Assembly: GCF_000004075.3 (NCBI RefSeq)
Contig: NC_026657.2
Location: 2,108,001 to 2,172,000, forward strand
Reading direction: 5' to 3'
Length of the DNA stretch: 64,000 nt
Source of the DNA: Cucumis sativus
Lineage: Eukaryota > Streptophyta > Magnoliopsida > Cucurbitales > Cucurbitaceae
Translations under genes and position numbers: made by a program
Part shown: piece by piece, positions 26,238 to 37,600 of the stretch
Layout: each line of letters opens with the position of its first letter
Numbering within the stretch: the first letter of the stretch is position 1
The notes under the pieces: model-generated
Database searches by the model: none
What the model saw: only the letters and a program-made list of their open reading frames with translations
Told to the model about the DNA's origin: nothing

Positions 26238-27159
26238 ATGGCTTCCGCTTGCCAAAGAATTGCGAGCAGAATCTCTCAGTCCTCATTCAGAACATTCGTC
26301 CGTACGAATTCTTCCGCCAAATCTTCATCTTCTCCGTTCCCTCTACCTTCCAAATCCACTGCTCCCTCTGTTCGCCGATTCTCGCTCGCCAGGTATCTCT
26401 TTTTTTATTATTTCCTTTCTCCTTGTTTCAGTTTTTCTCTTTGTTCTTTTACGAACCTTCTTTAACTACTGTTAGGTCTCCGTCGGAGCTGGGATGTGTT
26501 CAATCCCTTTTGCCATTTCACGACGCGGTTGCTGGAGCGAGAATGATTTCGTGTCTGAGTACAAATTCGAGGAGTTGTCGTGCGCTTTCTCAGGGTATTC
26601 TCTGCTGCACCTCTCCCGGCCTCTAACATGAAATATTATGCTTTCTTTTGAAGTGTGAGTAGCTTTTTTATGCATTAATCTACAGACTTTCCCTTTTTAT
26701 TGCTCTACAATTTGTTTGTCTGTGTCCTTTTTGTGTTGGTATTTGCTGATTCTTGTTGTCTCTGTCATTGTTGTGTTGTTCCAAAAATCTTGCAGCTTCT
26801 GTATGAAGTGGAACATTCTGTTAAAATTGGTGAAATTTAAGTTTAGAAGTCTAGAATATTGGATCGTTGCTTATACTTAAGGAGGTTGGTGGCAAAATTA
26901 TGTAAAAGATGGGAGGATAAGCTAGAACGTTGAAGTCAACCATCTTGGGGAGAGAAACCATCTTAGATTTGGTCCTCTCCCTTGCCTTCGGTATCTAGTT
27001 TCGTTGTTTATTGGTTTCAACTTTTGTCCCCCAGTTAAATTGGTCATTTTCTTTAGTAAGGTTAGTTATTAGAACTGGAATGGAATGAATGGGATGGGTT
27101 TGGTTGTTGACTGGGGACCTTGAAACTGACTAGAGTATTTGGTTCCTGCAGGCACATAA
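26238..27159 (+). CDS. small organelle-targeted NFD6-like protein, alternatively terminated
   Basis: Relative of NUCLEAR FUSION DEFECTIVE 6 and its plant paralogs, short proteins predicted for mitochondria or chloroplast and needed in gametophyte development in Arabidopsis; biochemical role unknown. Exon 1 is 26238-26392 (start MASACQRIASRISQ, Arg/Ser-rich with no acidic residues: a typical transit peptide). Exon 2 starts at 26476 and encodes the conserved block LGCVQSLLPFHDAVAGARM and SCRALSQG. Two endings are possible. Read straight through, exon 2 stops at 26626 (101 aa, ending CTSPGL). If spliced at 26594 (G|GTATTC) to an acceptor at 27151, the protein ends SQGT* at 27159 (93 aa), the ending I associate with this family. 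The frame is open upstream of 26238 to 26016, but that extension is not family-like. From memory At4g17310 and At5g47455 are the positional relatives. Confidence 0.8.
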
Positions 27160-29100
27160 TATCAATTGTCAATATGCTTGAAAGAAATAGATTGGAAGTT
27201 TACGGAGCATCAGATTATGGTGCAGTGAATCCATTTCAAGTACGAAACTAATCATCTTTTAGTTGTCCTAATATGTCGAAGATATTCCAATTTCTATTAT
27301 TGTGATGAACTAGTGGTCTCTGTCAGTGTTGGGTCGGCACTACTTTTAATTACCATTTGAAAAATAAAAGTGTCACATACTGCCTCATTCAGCAGTAGTC
27401 AATTCCTGAATCGTTAAATCTTTAGAGTTTCCCTTGGAAAACTTTGACTTGAAGAGTGAACTGCCAAATTTAAGAGAATGGAATGAAAAGTTAGGTTTGC
27501 CCATCAATCAGCTTAGTCTTTGCGATCTAGCTATTATCATCCTGAAAGAAAAATTTATCTCGGACAAGAATCTGTTCTATTCTTTTGGAGATCATTACCT
27601 TAGAGTAAAGGGATGATCCAGTCCAGTCAATAGATTTAGTTAATTGTAATCCGTTATGTGAAGTAAGCTTTGTTTGTTCGATGATCTGCATCATTTTTGT
27701 TTACATCACTTGTGTTTAGCTCACAGATAATCTTATGATTGTTCTTATCATTCAAACCATCAGTTTTCTTTTGTCAAATAATCTATATGACATAACTTCT
27801 CATTGCCTCAGATGCAATTGATGGTACGTGAGACATATTTGCTGTTTTTGAAGGTGGGCCAGTCACTCTATGCTTCACTAATTTAGAAATATCACTTTTG
27901 AGTGATGTGTAAATGGTTCCGCATTAGTTCTTAGTGCCTTTAGTTTACGTGTGTAAATTTAATGAAACCCATCTCATAGATTATTCCTGTGCCACACCTC
28001 AACTAATCTTATAGGACAATTGTCTAACCCAGAAAGTATCTATGTGTATGGTCAAATAGATGTTGCATCAGTTATCTTGAATCAGAGATGAGTCATGTTG
28101 CATTTTGGACTCTTGGTAGAAATCTACCGACATTCTTAGTCAGCTTTTCTTATGTTGTATTTGTATTCTGTGGCTGCAGAGTTAGGTTTATCCGTTCCAA
28201 GGTGACTTTTTCCGGCAAATTGTTGCAGTGACAAGGAGATATCAGTAATGGTTTAGAGGATTTCTTTTATGAACTGTGCCGAATACTGCTCAATTTGGTT
28301 AACTAATTTTGATTCATCCAAACAACAGATTGTGTTGAAATAAGAATATAGTGATTCTAGTTCTCATGGCAACTCAGGAAATCATACTTTTGCCATTGTT
28401 GTGGGTTATAAATGTTTGATCCTTTTCATACATTCAATATGTACGTTTGTTATTTATTAAGATACACATCATATTATTTTCTTGCCTTTTGGTATATTAT
28501 GAAGACAAATTGGATCTTTTTTGCGTACTTCTTAGACAACTAAGAAAATGAGGCCTGCCATGTTTTGTACTATAACTTAAGATATTTGATGGGGTTTGTT
28601 GGAAATGATCTTGTATAAGAGATCAGTTTAGCTTGTCGGTCGTCATAGGTACTTGATTGTCAAAGGCTGAAAGAAATTTTTTAGTTCTGTTCTATTGACC
28701 TAACGTGTTGAACTAACAAGATATCATGGTCTTAGCTTGTCCATCAATATCAAAGTTTTAAAGAAAATTTCTAAATTTAGTTATGTTCTATTGGACCCAA
28801 CATGTTGAACTCAGAAAAACCTTAGTTGTGGTTATTGTTCACCTAGTTTATGCATATATCCTTTCAAAAGAGATCAAAGGTGCAAAGAAAAATCTTAGCT
28901 TTGTTGTGCTAACTTCACATGTTGAACTCAAAGAAAAATCTTAGCTTTGTTGTGCTAACTTCACATGTTGAACTCAAAGAAAAATCTTAGTTGGGTTGTA
29001 TTCATTAATAGCCAAATCTCTATAGGAAATCTTGGAAGCTTATGCAAACAAATGTCTAAATATGCACCTAATTCTTGTTTTAAAGATTGTTCGAAATGAA
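26627..29100. other. NFD6-like 3' part and convergent spacer
   Basis: It holds the alternative last exon and 3' UTR of the NFD6-like gene (27152 onward, probably further exons such as one ending at 27240 before GTACGAAA), then spacer to the minus-strand PPR gene. A 60-residue frame at 27434-27616 (start MENFDLKSELPNLREW) looks protein-like, but I do not recognise it. 28660-29000 holds repeated units (see tandem repeat). Confidence 0.5.
28884..28991. repeat. 46-bp tandem repeat
   Basis: AAAGAAAAATCTTAG recurs at 28884, 28930 and 28976, exactly 46 bp apart, with TTTGTTGTGCTAACTTCACA and TGTTGAACTC between. Degenerate versions (GTGTTGAACT, ATGTTGAACTC plus AAAGAAA.. TTAG) occur upstream from about 28664, suggesting an older, longer array. 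It lies downstream of the convergent NFD6-like and PPR genes. Confidence 0.85.
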
Positions 29101-30882
29101 CTAGTATGATAAAACAAATTCGTTTTCCATCTCAATCAACCAACTATATCCAGTTTCTTTTCTAACCCCTTTATTTCTCATCAACTCCCTAACTAATTTC
29201 ACGTCTCTCCATTTTCCATGGGATGCAAAAATGTTAGACATCATAACATATACATAATCATCAGCAGCCCCTAACACTATTACTTTTGCTGCTGCTACCT
29301 TTGCTAGTTTTAAATCCCTCAAAACGCCACAAGCACCCAGAAGTGCTCGCCAAACTGGTCCGCTCGAATCAAACCCTAATTCATGTATTAGCCTCTTGCT
29401 TCCATATACATCCCCTCTCTGTCCCATTAGCCTAACCATAGTACAACAGTGCTCGATAGTTGGTTTGATACCATAATCCTCAACCATTGATTTGTAGTAC
29501 TGCATTGTGGCTTCCAATGGAACCTGATTATCTGAACATGATAGCAGAATGTTGAGAAATGTGATGTTATCAGGTTTTACATCTTTCGTCATTTTTAGCT
29601 TCTCAAAAAGATGGATCACTTCCATTGTTTTGCCATTGTGAGCCAAACCTGAGATCATTGCATTCCAAGATACCAAGTTCTTCTTGGGCAATGACTGAAA
29701 TATCATTTCCGCATAGTTCACATGCCCACATTTCGAGTACATACTGATTAGGGCGCTGCCAACAACAGTCGATGTATCTAAACCACATTTAGTAATGCAA
29801 CAATGGATTGCCAAACCCCATTTCAATGCTGAGAGCCCTGCAACGCCACTCAAAATGCTTGAAAATGTGAATTGATCCATCCGGACATCGCACGAGTGCA
29901 TTTTAGTGAAGAAACTCAGAGCTTCCCATGTTTCATCCCTATCGACATATCCTGTTAGCACTGCATTCCAAGACGAAGAGTTTGGACTATCCATCTTTGA
30001 TAGAATTTCTACAGCATATTCAATATCTCCAAATTGAGCATAACCATTTATCAGTTCATTAAATGATATAGTGTCGGGTCGAGGCATTTGTTGCAAATAT
30101 CTCGACGCCTGTTCTAGCCTTCCGTTTCTAGCACTGGCTGCAATAACTGAATTCCATGAAATTGTATCCTTACCTATCATGTCATTAAACACTTCAACTG
30201 CCCCTTCAAAAGACTCACATTTTCCATACATGTCAATCAAACAATTAGCAACAACCGTACTGTCTTCCAAACCAAGCTTTATAACTTTTGAATGAATCGA
30301 CTGCCCCAATATCAGCCAACCCAGATGACCAGAGGCACTCAAAGCTATAGACAAAGAATATGAATCCACAAGATTTCCAGACCCATCAAGCTGAATAAAC
30401 AAACACAAAGCCTTGCGAAACTGGCCACAATGAACATAACCAGAAATCAAGGAGTTCCAAGTAACCAAACTTGGTTGAGGCATTTCATCAAACAGCTTAT
30501 GGGCACTATCAAAGGACTCAGTTTTGATGTAGAAATTGACCATGGCTGTGCCCACGAAGACGTTAGAAGCAAACCCAGATCGCAGAATGTAGCTGTGAAG
30601 CTGGTGGCCACAGGAATCTAAGGCATGGCTCGTGCAGGCTCGAACCAGTTGAACCAAAGCGTAGCCATTTGGGTTGCATTTGAGCGCCCGAAAGGCCTCG
30701 GCTAGAGCCAAGTCGGCGGTGTGGCCGCCGCCGGCAAGAGCCGTTCGGATGGCGGTGGATGGAGCTTGGTCATCGATTGAGAAACATGGCTGAAAATTGG
30801 AGGCATTGTGAATTGAGATTATGGCTGAAGGTTTCTGAAGCAGTGGCTTTAATACTAATTTGGTAGAGAAGGGTCTTTGCAT
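29101..30882 (-). CDS. pentatricopeptide repeat protein, PLS class with E domain, 593 aa
   Basis: Intronless, as usual for this family. Tandem PPR motifs are plain along the chain: FVGTAMVNFYIKTESFDSAH, LVTWNSLISGYVHCGQFRKA, VVANCLIDMYGKCESFEGAV, TISWNSVIAASARNGRLEQA, TISFNELINGYAQFGDIEYA, SSWNAVLTGYVDRDETWEAL, VVGSALISMYSKCGHVNYAE, LVSWNAMISGLAHNGKTMEV. It ends with an E domain (PVWRALLGACGV, then YVMMSNIFASHGKWRDV and ETGYSWLIEM) and lacks a DYW domain. Such proteins bind organelle RNA and recruit the editing machinery; the target site is unknown. Start chosen at MQRPFSTKLVLK (30882), giving a basic Ser/Thr N-terminus suited to organelle import; the open frame runs up to 31023, but that part is AT-rich leader. 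It is divergent from the WAT1-like gene, an arrangement I recall for At5g47460/At5g47470. Confidence 0.93.
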   Translation of the reverse strand: MQRPFSTKLVLKPLLQKPSAIISIHNASNFQPCFSIDDQAPSTAIRTALAGGGHTADLALAEAFRALKCNPNGYALVQLVRACTSHALDSCGHQLHSYILRSGFASNVFVGTAMVNFYIKTESFDSAHKLFDEMPQPSLVTWNSLISGYVHCGQFRKALCLFIQLDGSGNLVDSYSLSIALSASGHLGWLILGQSIHSKVIKLGLEDSTVVANCLIDMYGKCESFEGAVEVFNDMIGKDTISWNSVIAASARNGRLEQASRYLQQMPRPDTISFNELINGYAQFGDIEYAVEILSKMDSPNSSSWNAVLTGYVDRDETWEALSFFTKMHSCDVRMDQFTFSSILSGVAGLSALKWGLAIHCCITKCGLDTSTVVGSALISMYSKCGHVNYAEMIFQSLPKKNLVSWNAMISGLAHNGKTMEVIHLFEKLKMTKDVKPDNITFLNILLSCSDNQVPLEATMQYYKSMVEDYGIKPTIEHCCTMVRLMGQRGDVYGSKRLIHELGFDSSGPVWRALLGACGVLRDLKLAKVAAAKVIVLGAADDYVYVMMSNIFASHGKWRDVKLVRELMRNKGVRKETGYSWLIEMENEFVLSY

Positions 30883-32535
30883 AATTTTGCAAATCAATTC
30901 CCCATGGCCAAAATTATCTCTTTTTCCCCTTCCCCTCTTTGTGATACTAATAAGAGTCTTAAGAGAAATTATTTTAAATAATACAGCTATAAATATAGCA
31001 AAGTATATGGAGACGACATGCAATTTGGCTCATGGCATAAGTAAACAAGGTACCAACAAAACTGAGTGCCATCTTCCATTTCATTTTTTTATTGAATTAA
31101 TTGTGCTTTTCCATAGAACATTCATTTTGGATTTCAATAATTTTCAAAACAAAAAAAAATTCTACATATTTCATTTTATTACTAGAATAAATCCTACAAC
31201 TTCTTATTCTAAAATTTACACATTTGAAAAAAACAACTTGAAACCGTTAGAATCGTGGAATATTTCAACAACGAAAAAAGACAGTTATATTTAAAATGAA
31301 TCCTAATAATAATTTGTAATAGTTTTTTAAAAAGACTATGTATACGATGAAAACTTGAGACTTGAATTTTGATATCGAATAAATTAATATCAATTAATCA
31401 TTATTATTAATTCATATTTGGTGTTAGAACTAACTAATTTAATACTATGTGTATTGCACTTGTTATTTTTAGTCCATTTTACTTTGTCCTAAAATTTATT
31501 TGATTGCATTTAGGATAAACATTTTATATAGTAAAAAAGAAAAAATTATTGGTTATTTTTTTAAAAAAATATATTACATTATTGTTTAGTCTATATATTT
31601 TAAGTCAGTCTTCATTTTTTTAACACAGTTTTATTTTTGAATTTTGAAGTTATTTTTTATTTGATTCTTATGTTTGTTTTTATCCTTGTTTGAATTTAGT
31701 TTTTATTCCAAATTTTTACTAATGCTTATATTTTGCCTTCTGACATTAACTTTTAGTTAGATAATTTAAAATGTAGTTTATCTTAATAATGTGAAAAGTT
31801 AATAAAAATTAATTTAATTATAAATATTTAGTTCTTTTAAATTAATCGATTAATTAATTTTAAACAAAATGAGTATTCGGTCAAAATCTCAGTGTCAAAC
31901 TTGATAACAAAATAAAAATTAAATTCAAAACTTAGAAAGTACAATATTTTTTAAAATAGTAACCAAATAAAAAACTAGTCCCAAAACGTACCAAACCGAA
32001 CCATTAGAGTTAAAAGAGATTCAAACCGTACCAATAAATGAGATTCAAAGCGTATCAAACCGAACCAATAAAAATTAAATTCTCTCTTCCAAAAAAGATA
32101 AAAAAGAAAGTTAAAAGAGTCAACCTAAGAAATTAGAGAAGACCATAGACAAGAAATGACTAAATATAGTACATCAATATAGAGAGAATATAGGTAACAA
32201 ATGAGGCTGAGATAGAGATTCAAATCAGCCAACAATTTCACATCGAAAGAGAGAAAGCAAAGGCTTATACAAAAACTAATAAACTAAAATAACCCAACAT
32301 TTCCCTAAACTTTTGGGAGATATTACTAAAATAAGCAAAAGAAATGGATATCACTCATTGGTAAAGAAAAAAGAGCATAAAAAGAAGATCAAAGCAAGAA
32401 CAATCTGTTTGGAAAGAGAGAAAAATTTGAAAGAAAATGAGAAAGCATGGGAGAGAAAAAGAGACTTTCTTTGAGGAGATTTGTTGATTTCTTGTTGCCA
32501 TAAGAACTTTTTTTTTCTTTGTTAAAAAAGAAAAG
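30883..32535. promoter_or_regulatory. divergent promoter region of the PPR and WAT1-like genes
   Basis: 1.65 kb of AT-rich sequence between two divergent starts, so it must contain both promoters. At 31980-32070 the words AAACGTACCAAACCGAACCA and variants recur three times as a degenerate direct repeat. No TATA box could be fixed with confidence. No other gene seen. Confidence 0.5.
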
Positions 32536-34666
32536 ATGAAGAGAGAAACAATGGAAGATTTTGCAATAATGAGTGGGTTGGTTGGAGTGCAGTTTGTATA
32601 TGCAGGAAACTCAGTTTTTATGAGTTTTCTTATGTCTTTAGGGATTGATCCTTTAACCCTTGTTATCTTCTCTACCTTCTCTACTTTTCTCATTGTCTCT
32701 CCCGTTGCTGTTTATTTCGAAAGGTTTGTTTTGTCTCTTTCTCATGAATTGTTAGATGATATAATATTAAACTTATCTTCGTTTAGTATTAGAGTAAAGG
32801 TCTAAGAGGGTTCATGTTGGATGATATAATATTTAAGTTTTTGGGACAATTAGTGATTTAAAATGATATTAGAGGAGGGTAGGTGATATATCAAAACCTA
32901 TACAATCTTATTCCCTTTCGGGTTAATATTGAATATTAAGTTTACATTCGATTCTATCACTTATCAACTTAAGGTTTTGGGTCATCCTCCGATTTTAGTG
33001 AAAAAAAATTACTTTTTTCCGTCCTTTTTTAGGTAGAAGAATTTGGATGATGAAACAGAAAAGTTCATGGTTTTGTGCAGGTATAACTGGCCAAAGAAAC
33101 TTAGTCTAAAGTTGATCCTTCAGCTTGTTCTCATATCTTTTGGAGGGTAAGAAATTTAAATGGCTAAACCCACCAATGAAAATATGGATGCCAACGTTTG
33201 GTTATTTTAGCTATGAAAACATGCATGGATTATTGTTAGAGGAAAGTGAAGAGAAAAGTGATTTGGGATACTGACATAATGTGTTTGTTTGTAGGGTTAC
33301 GTTGTTTCAGTCCCTTTTACTGAAAGGAATACAGCTAACTTCGCCGACTTTAGCTACGGCGATGCCGAATCTCGCCCCTGGACTCATCTTTGCCATTGCT
33401 TGGATCTTTAGGTACACTGAAAGCTACTTTTCTGTTATGGAAACATTGTAGAAAGTAGGAAGAAAGAACATTCATGGGATTCATTTTCTTCACTTTTTTT
33501 TTTTTGATAAATATGGATCAAAATTGTTCACTTTCGACCATTTTTCGTGTTCGATAAGAGACATTTTATCATGAATGCAGATTAGAAAAAGTTCAGCTAA
33601 GTTGCATCTATAGCAAGATCAAGATTTTAGGTACATTACTATGTGTGATAGGCGCATTCACCATGAGCATAATGCACAGTGCTCCATCGGATGTAGCTGG
33701 AAAAAATAGTATCCCACAACAATCACCTCTGAGTGAGCAACTGTTTGATGAACAGAAGATCCTCGGTTGTGCGTATCTCTTCGTGGCGATCATTATTTTA
33801 TCTTGCATAGTTGTTCTGCAGGTATCTCAATGGTTATTATATATAAACAATACCTAGTATGTTAAGAATGCCTTAAATTTATTATCCAATACTTCGAACA
33901 ACCAAGCATGCAGGTCTTGCTTTTAGCCCTAAGATTTAAAGAAGTGTAGTATATGAACTCTTCAACTCTATTGGCAATTTTGAATCTAAATATGGTATTT
34001 ATCTTTAATAATAAATAGAACTCTATGGTCAATTGACAGGCAGCGACACTAGGCGATTTCCCGGCACCAATGTCGTTGTGTGCGATAACATCCCTCATCG
34101 GAGTGCTCTTAACCATAGGTGTACAGATAATTCAATATCACAGAATTGATATTGCATGGCCACTTCTAATCGGTGTTAAAGAATTGGCTGCCTATGTCAT
34201 TCTAGTAAGCAGCATTTAATCCTATGCTCTTTTGAGATAATTTTTTCTACATATTGTGTGCATATTGATGTATGCTTTTAAAAATCTTGTTGACGAAAAG
34301 GGCGGAACGATAAGTGGCGCTTGCGTGAGCTTCAACGGGTGGGCGATGAAGAAACGAGGGCCAGTTTTGGTGTCAATGTTTAGTCCGATAGGAACAGTTT
34401 GTTCACTCGTTCTCTCAGTTATCACCTTAGGAGAATCCATCAACATTGGAAGGTACATTACTACCATTTCTTTCTCATGATCGTCGTAAACCAACACGTT
34501 ATTCGAGCATGATCTTCATATTTGTTTCGCAATATGCAGCCTTGCTGGTATGTTCATGATGTTCACCGGCCTCTACTTCGTCCTATGGGCGAAAGGGAAG
34601 GAACGTTATGTGAACCGAAACCATCTCGAGAGTGAGTTCGACGTTGACAAGCCTCTTTTAAGTTGA
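32536..34666 (+). CDS. WAT1-related protein (EamA/MtN21, UMAMIT-type transporter), 351 aa
   Basis: Multipass membrane protein of the plant drug/metabolite transporter group; characterised relatives move amino acids or auxin, and the substrate here is unknown. Seven phase-consistent exons: 32536-32723, 33081-33146, 33295-33411, 33581-33821, 34040-34204, 34301-34452, 34540-34666. About ten hydrophobic helices in two EamA halves: VGVQFVYAGNSVFMSFLMS at the start, TLFQSLLLKGIQLTSPTLAT and NLAPGLIFAIAWIFR in the first half, and FSPIGTVCSLVLSVITLGE, then SLAGMFMMFTGLYFVLWAKG in the second. The C-terminus is a short charged tail ending KPLLS. The start could also be the second Met (32551, MEDFAIM), which better fits relatives. 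The resemblance and position fit WAT1-related At5g47470. Complete, no break seen. Confidence 0.92.
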
Positions 34667-37600
34667 ATTATTTCATTTTGAAATACATAGGTTCTGTTTT
34701 GTCACATTAGGCATTAGAAACACAAACACTTAGAAGGACTATTTTTCTATAGTGGGGTTGGGATTGGGATTGTTATTTAGAACAGTTCCAACATTTTGAA
34801 CATTTAACTTTTGCAGAAAGTTGAGGAGCTTCAGTCTTTGGAATGTTTGTTTTGTTTGGGAAAATTCTGTCTCCTCTATGCTTGAGTTTTGTAAAGACAG
34901 AAGATTCACTTCAGCAACTCAACACATCATATTCATATCTCTCTCTCTCTTTTCTCTTTTGTAGATTATATCAGTTTGGATTTTGTTTATGTGCTTAAGT
35001 TTGTGATGGAACAGAGAAATAGAATCATAGATTTTTTTATAATCATTTTTATCAGTCAAATTGTAAATATATCTTGAATTTTCTTTTTCTAGAATATAAA
35101 TTTCTATTATTGGTGGATTTTCTTTCCCTTTTACTATTTTCTTCTTCAGTTCTTTCATTTTGATATAATTTTTTTTGTAGTATGATTCTTATCATTTAAG
35201 AGAATACCTTCATATTTGTTCTACAAAGTATGCATTTAATGAAAAAATAAAAAATAAAATCAAAAGTTCTTAACAGCTGTGTTGTGAGGTTTGAAATTTA
35301 TGGGCTCAAAAAAAGGGATTCTCAATTACATGGAATTCTAAAAAGGATAGAGATGTGATTGCAATTATAACAAAGAGAAAAGAGAGGAACAAAAGGAAGA
35401 GGGAAAGTGCATTTATTGTTATTTTATTTTTAGTTTTTTCTTTTTTGAATATGCAAATTAAAATAATAATAATAATAATAAAAGGTTTTAAGTATGCTAA
35501 TTAATACTAAAAATATCAACCTTAATTCAATGTACAATATACCAAATCTAACTTTCATATCAATTATTTTATAATAAAACAACTTCCTAACTCAAATAAT
35601 TTTGATCACAATGGTTTGAATAAAACAACTTCCTAAACTCAAATAATTTTAATCACAATCATTTGATTTGAAGTGAACCAAATCTGTTTCTGCATATTAA
35701 TTGAATGTTAAATTATGATCGCTACACCAAATTTTATTTTTATTTGATATTTGGTATTGTTTAGTAACCATTTTGCTTTTGTTTTTAAAAAATAAGTTTA
35801 TAATGGATACTACTTCTACCTTCAACGTGTAACTTGTTTCCTTTGTTATCTATGATCTACCAATGCAAATCAAAAATTTGAAAACTTTGGAATTTGACTA
35901 AGAATTCAACCATAGCATTATTTAAGAAATATGCAAAGAGAAAAATGAACTTATTTTAATAATAAACAAAACAAAACAAATACCATATGAAACTAAACTT
36001 TCTATTTTGTTTCAAATGTCTAACAATTTATATGATATTTGAAGGTTGAGGTGAGAAGTTTGATGACGTTAATTAGAAAAGTTATATAACTATTGGAAGA
36101 TTCCATTTCATATATATATTATTTGCATGGTGTAATTTTGGTTGGGAAATTAAAGAAAGAAAAGAAAAAGAGAAAGACACAATACTTATATATAGTTGGA
36201 GTTTGTTTTAATGAATGAATATAGTTGGAGAAATTAGTAAAGTAGTTCACATTGTCAATATCACATATGATTGTGGATGCAAAACCCCAACAAACCCAAC
36301 AAACTTTTGTGCCATATAATTCACCACCTCTCCATCTCCTTCTCTCTCTCTCTTTTCTTTTTTAAAATTACTTCAAAAAATCAATTACAAATTTAGTGGA
36401 AAAAATAGAATTTAATTCCTTTCACTTTGAAAATTAAAATTTAGTCAAAATAGATCTATCAAATTTCACAAATGAGATTTACAATCTACAAAACTCTCAC
36501 AAATAATTGCTCCCACCTTGTGAACCAAACTTAGCTTTATTTTTTTACCATTCTTTTAACTCTTTCTACTCGAAAGAAATTTAATTTCGGTATTTTAAAA
36601 AATAAACATTAGAGTGTTCTAATGAATAAGACACAAATTACTAACCTTATATTATTGGATCTCCACTCTTAACAATTGTTAAAAAGAAAAATAGTTGTAA
36701 ATAGAATTTTTTTAAAAAATATTTAAAAATATAGATTATAATAGTTTATTGATATTTATCAACGTTAATATTTTATTATATTTGTAACTTTTTTTTCAAA
36801 ACCAAAAAACTAATTATGGTCAAAGCAATCTAACAATCTTTTCCTTTTATTATTATTTATAAAAAAAATTAAAAGGTGAATACAAATTTTTACAAACACT
36901 ATCAATTCTATCCTAAACTTTCACACTATTCAATTGAGTTTACTTAAAAATAGAGAGTTATAATTTTTTCTTAAGAATATTTAACATAATATTTACACTT
37001 CATTTAAAAATGAAGTATAATAAACTTTATCTTTTAGTGGTTTTGTTCTATAAAAAATAAGTCTTAAAATGTTATTGATTTATTTTATTATTGAAATATA
37101 TATTTAATTATTTTTTTTATAATAAAATATTATGTTAATTATTGCCATGTTAACCTTTTAAAAATTTGACATTAATTCTTCTAATAGTCTTTAACAAGAT
37201 GAATTTCACAACAGTAAAGTCAATTTGATTTGGTTGAGTTCATACATTTTCTCACTAAACTTAATTATTAAAATTATAAAATGGTCAAACTTAAGTTAAT
37301 ATTTAGTTAAGTGATACGCCTAACATCATTCAATCATATGTCATATTTACGGTGGTCAAATCAAAATCATTTCAAATTATTTTGAATACATTTAATACTT
37401 AAAAGACAATGTAATTTAATCACATATATTTAACATAGTATTAAATTCTTAAAGTCTATCAATAATAGACTACCATATTTATAGAAGTTTATCGTTGATA
37501 AAAATCTTTCACTAATAAATTTTGATATATTTGATTTTTTAAAAAAATAATAAGACATTATATAATTGCTTTTAAGAAATTGGTAATGTTAAAATCAATT

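Noticed and set aside
30883..31023. N-terminal extension of the PPR protein (47 residues)
   Set aside because: AT-rich translation with a hydrophobic run; MQRPFSTKL at 30882 gives a typical organelle-targeting start.
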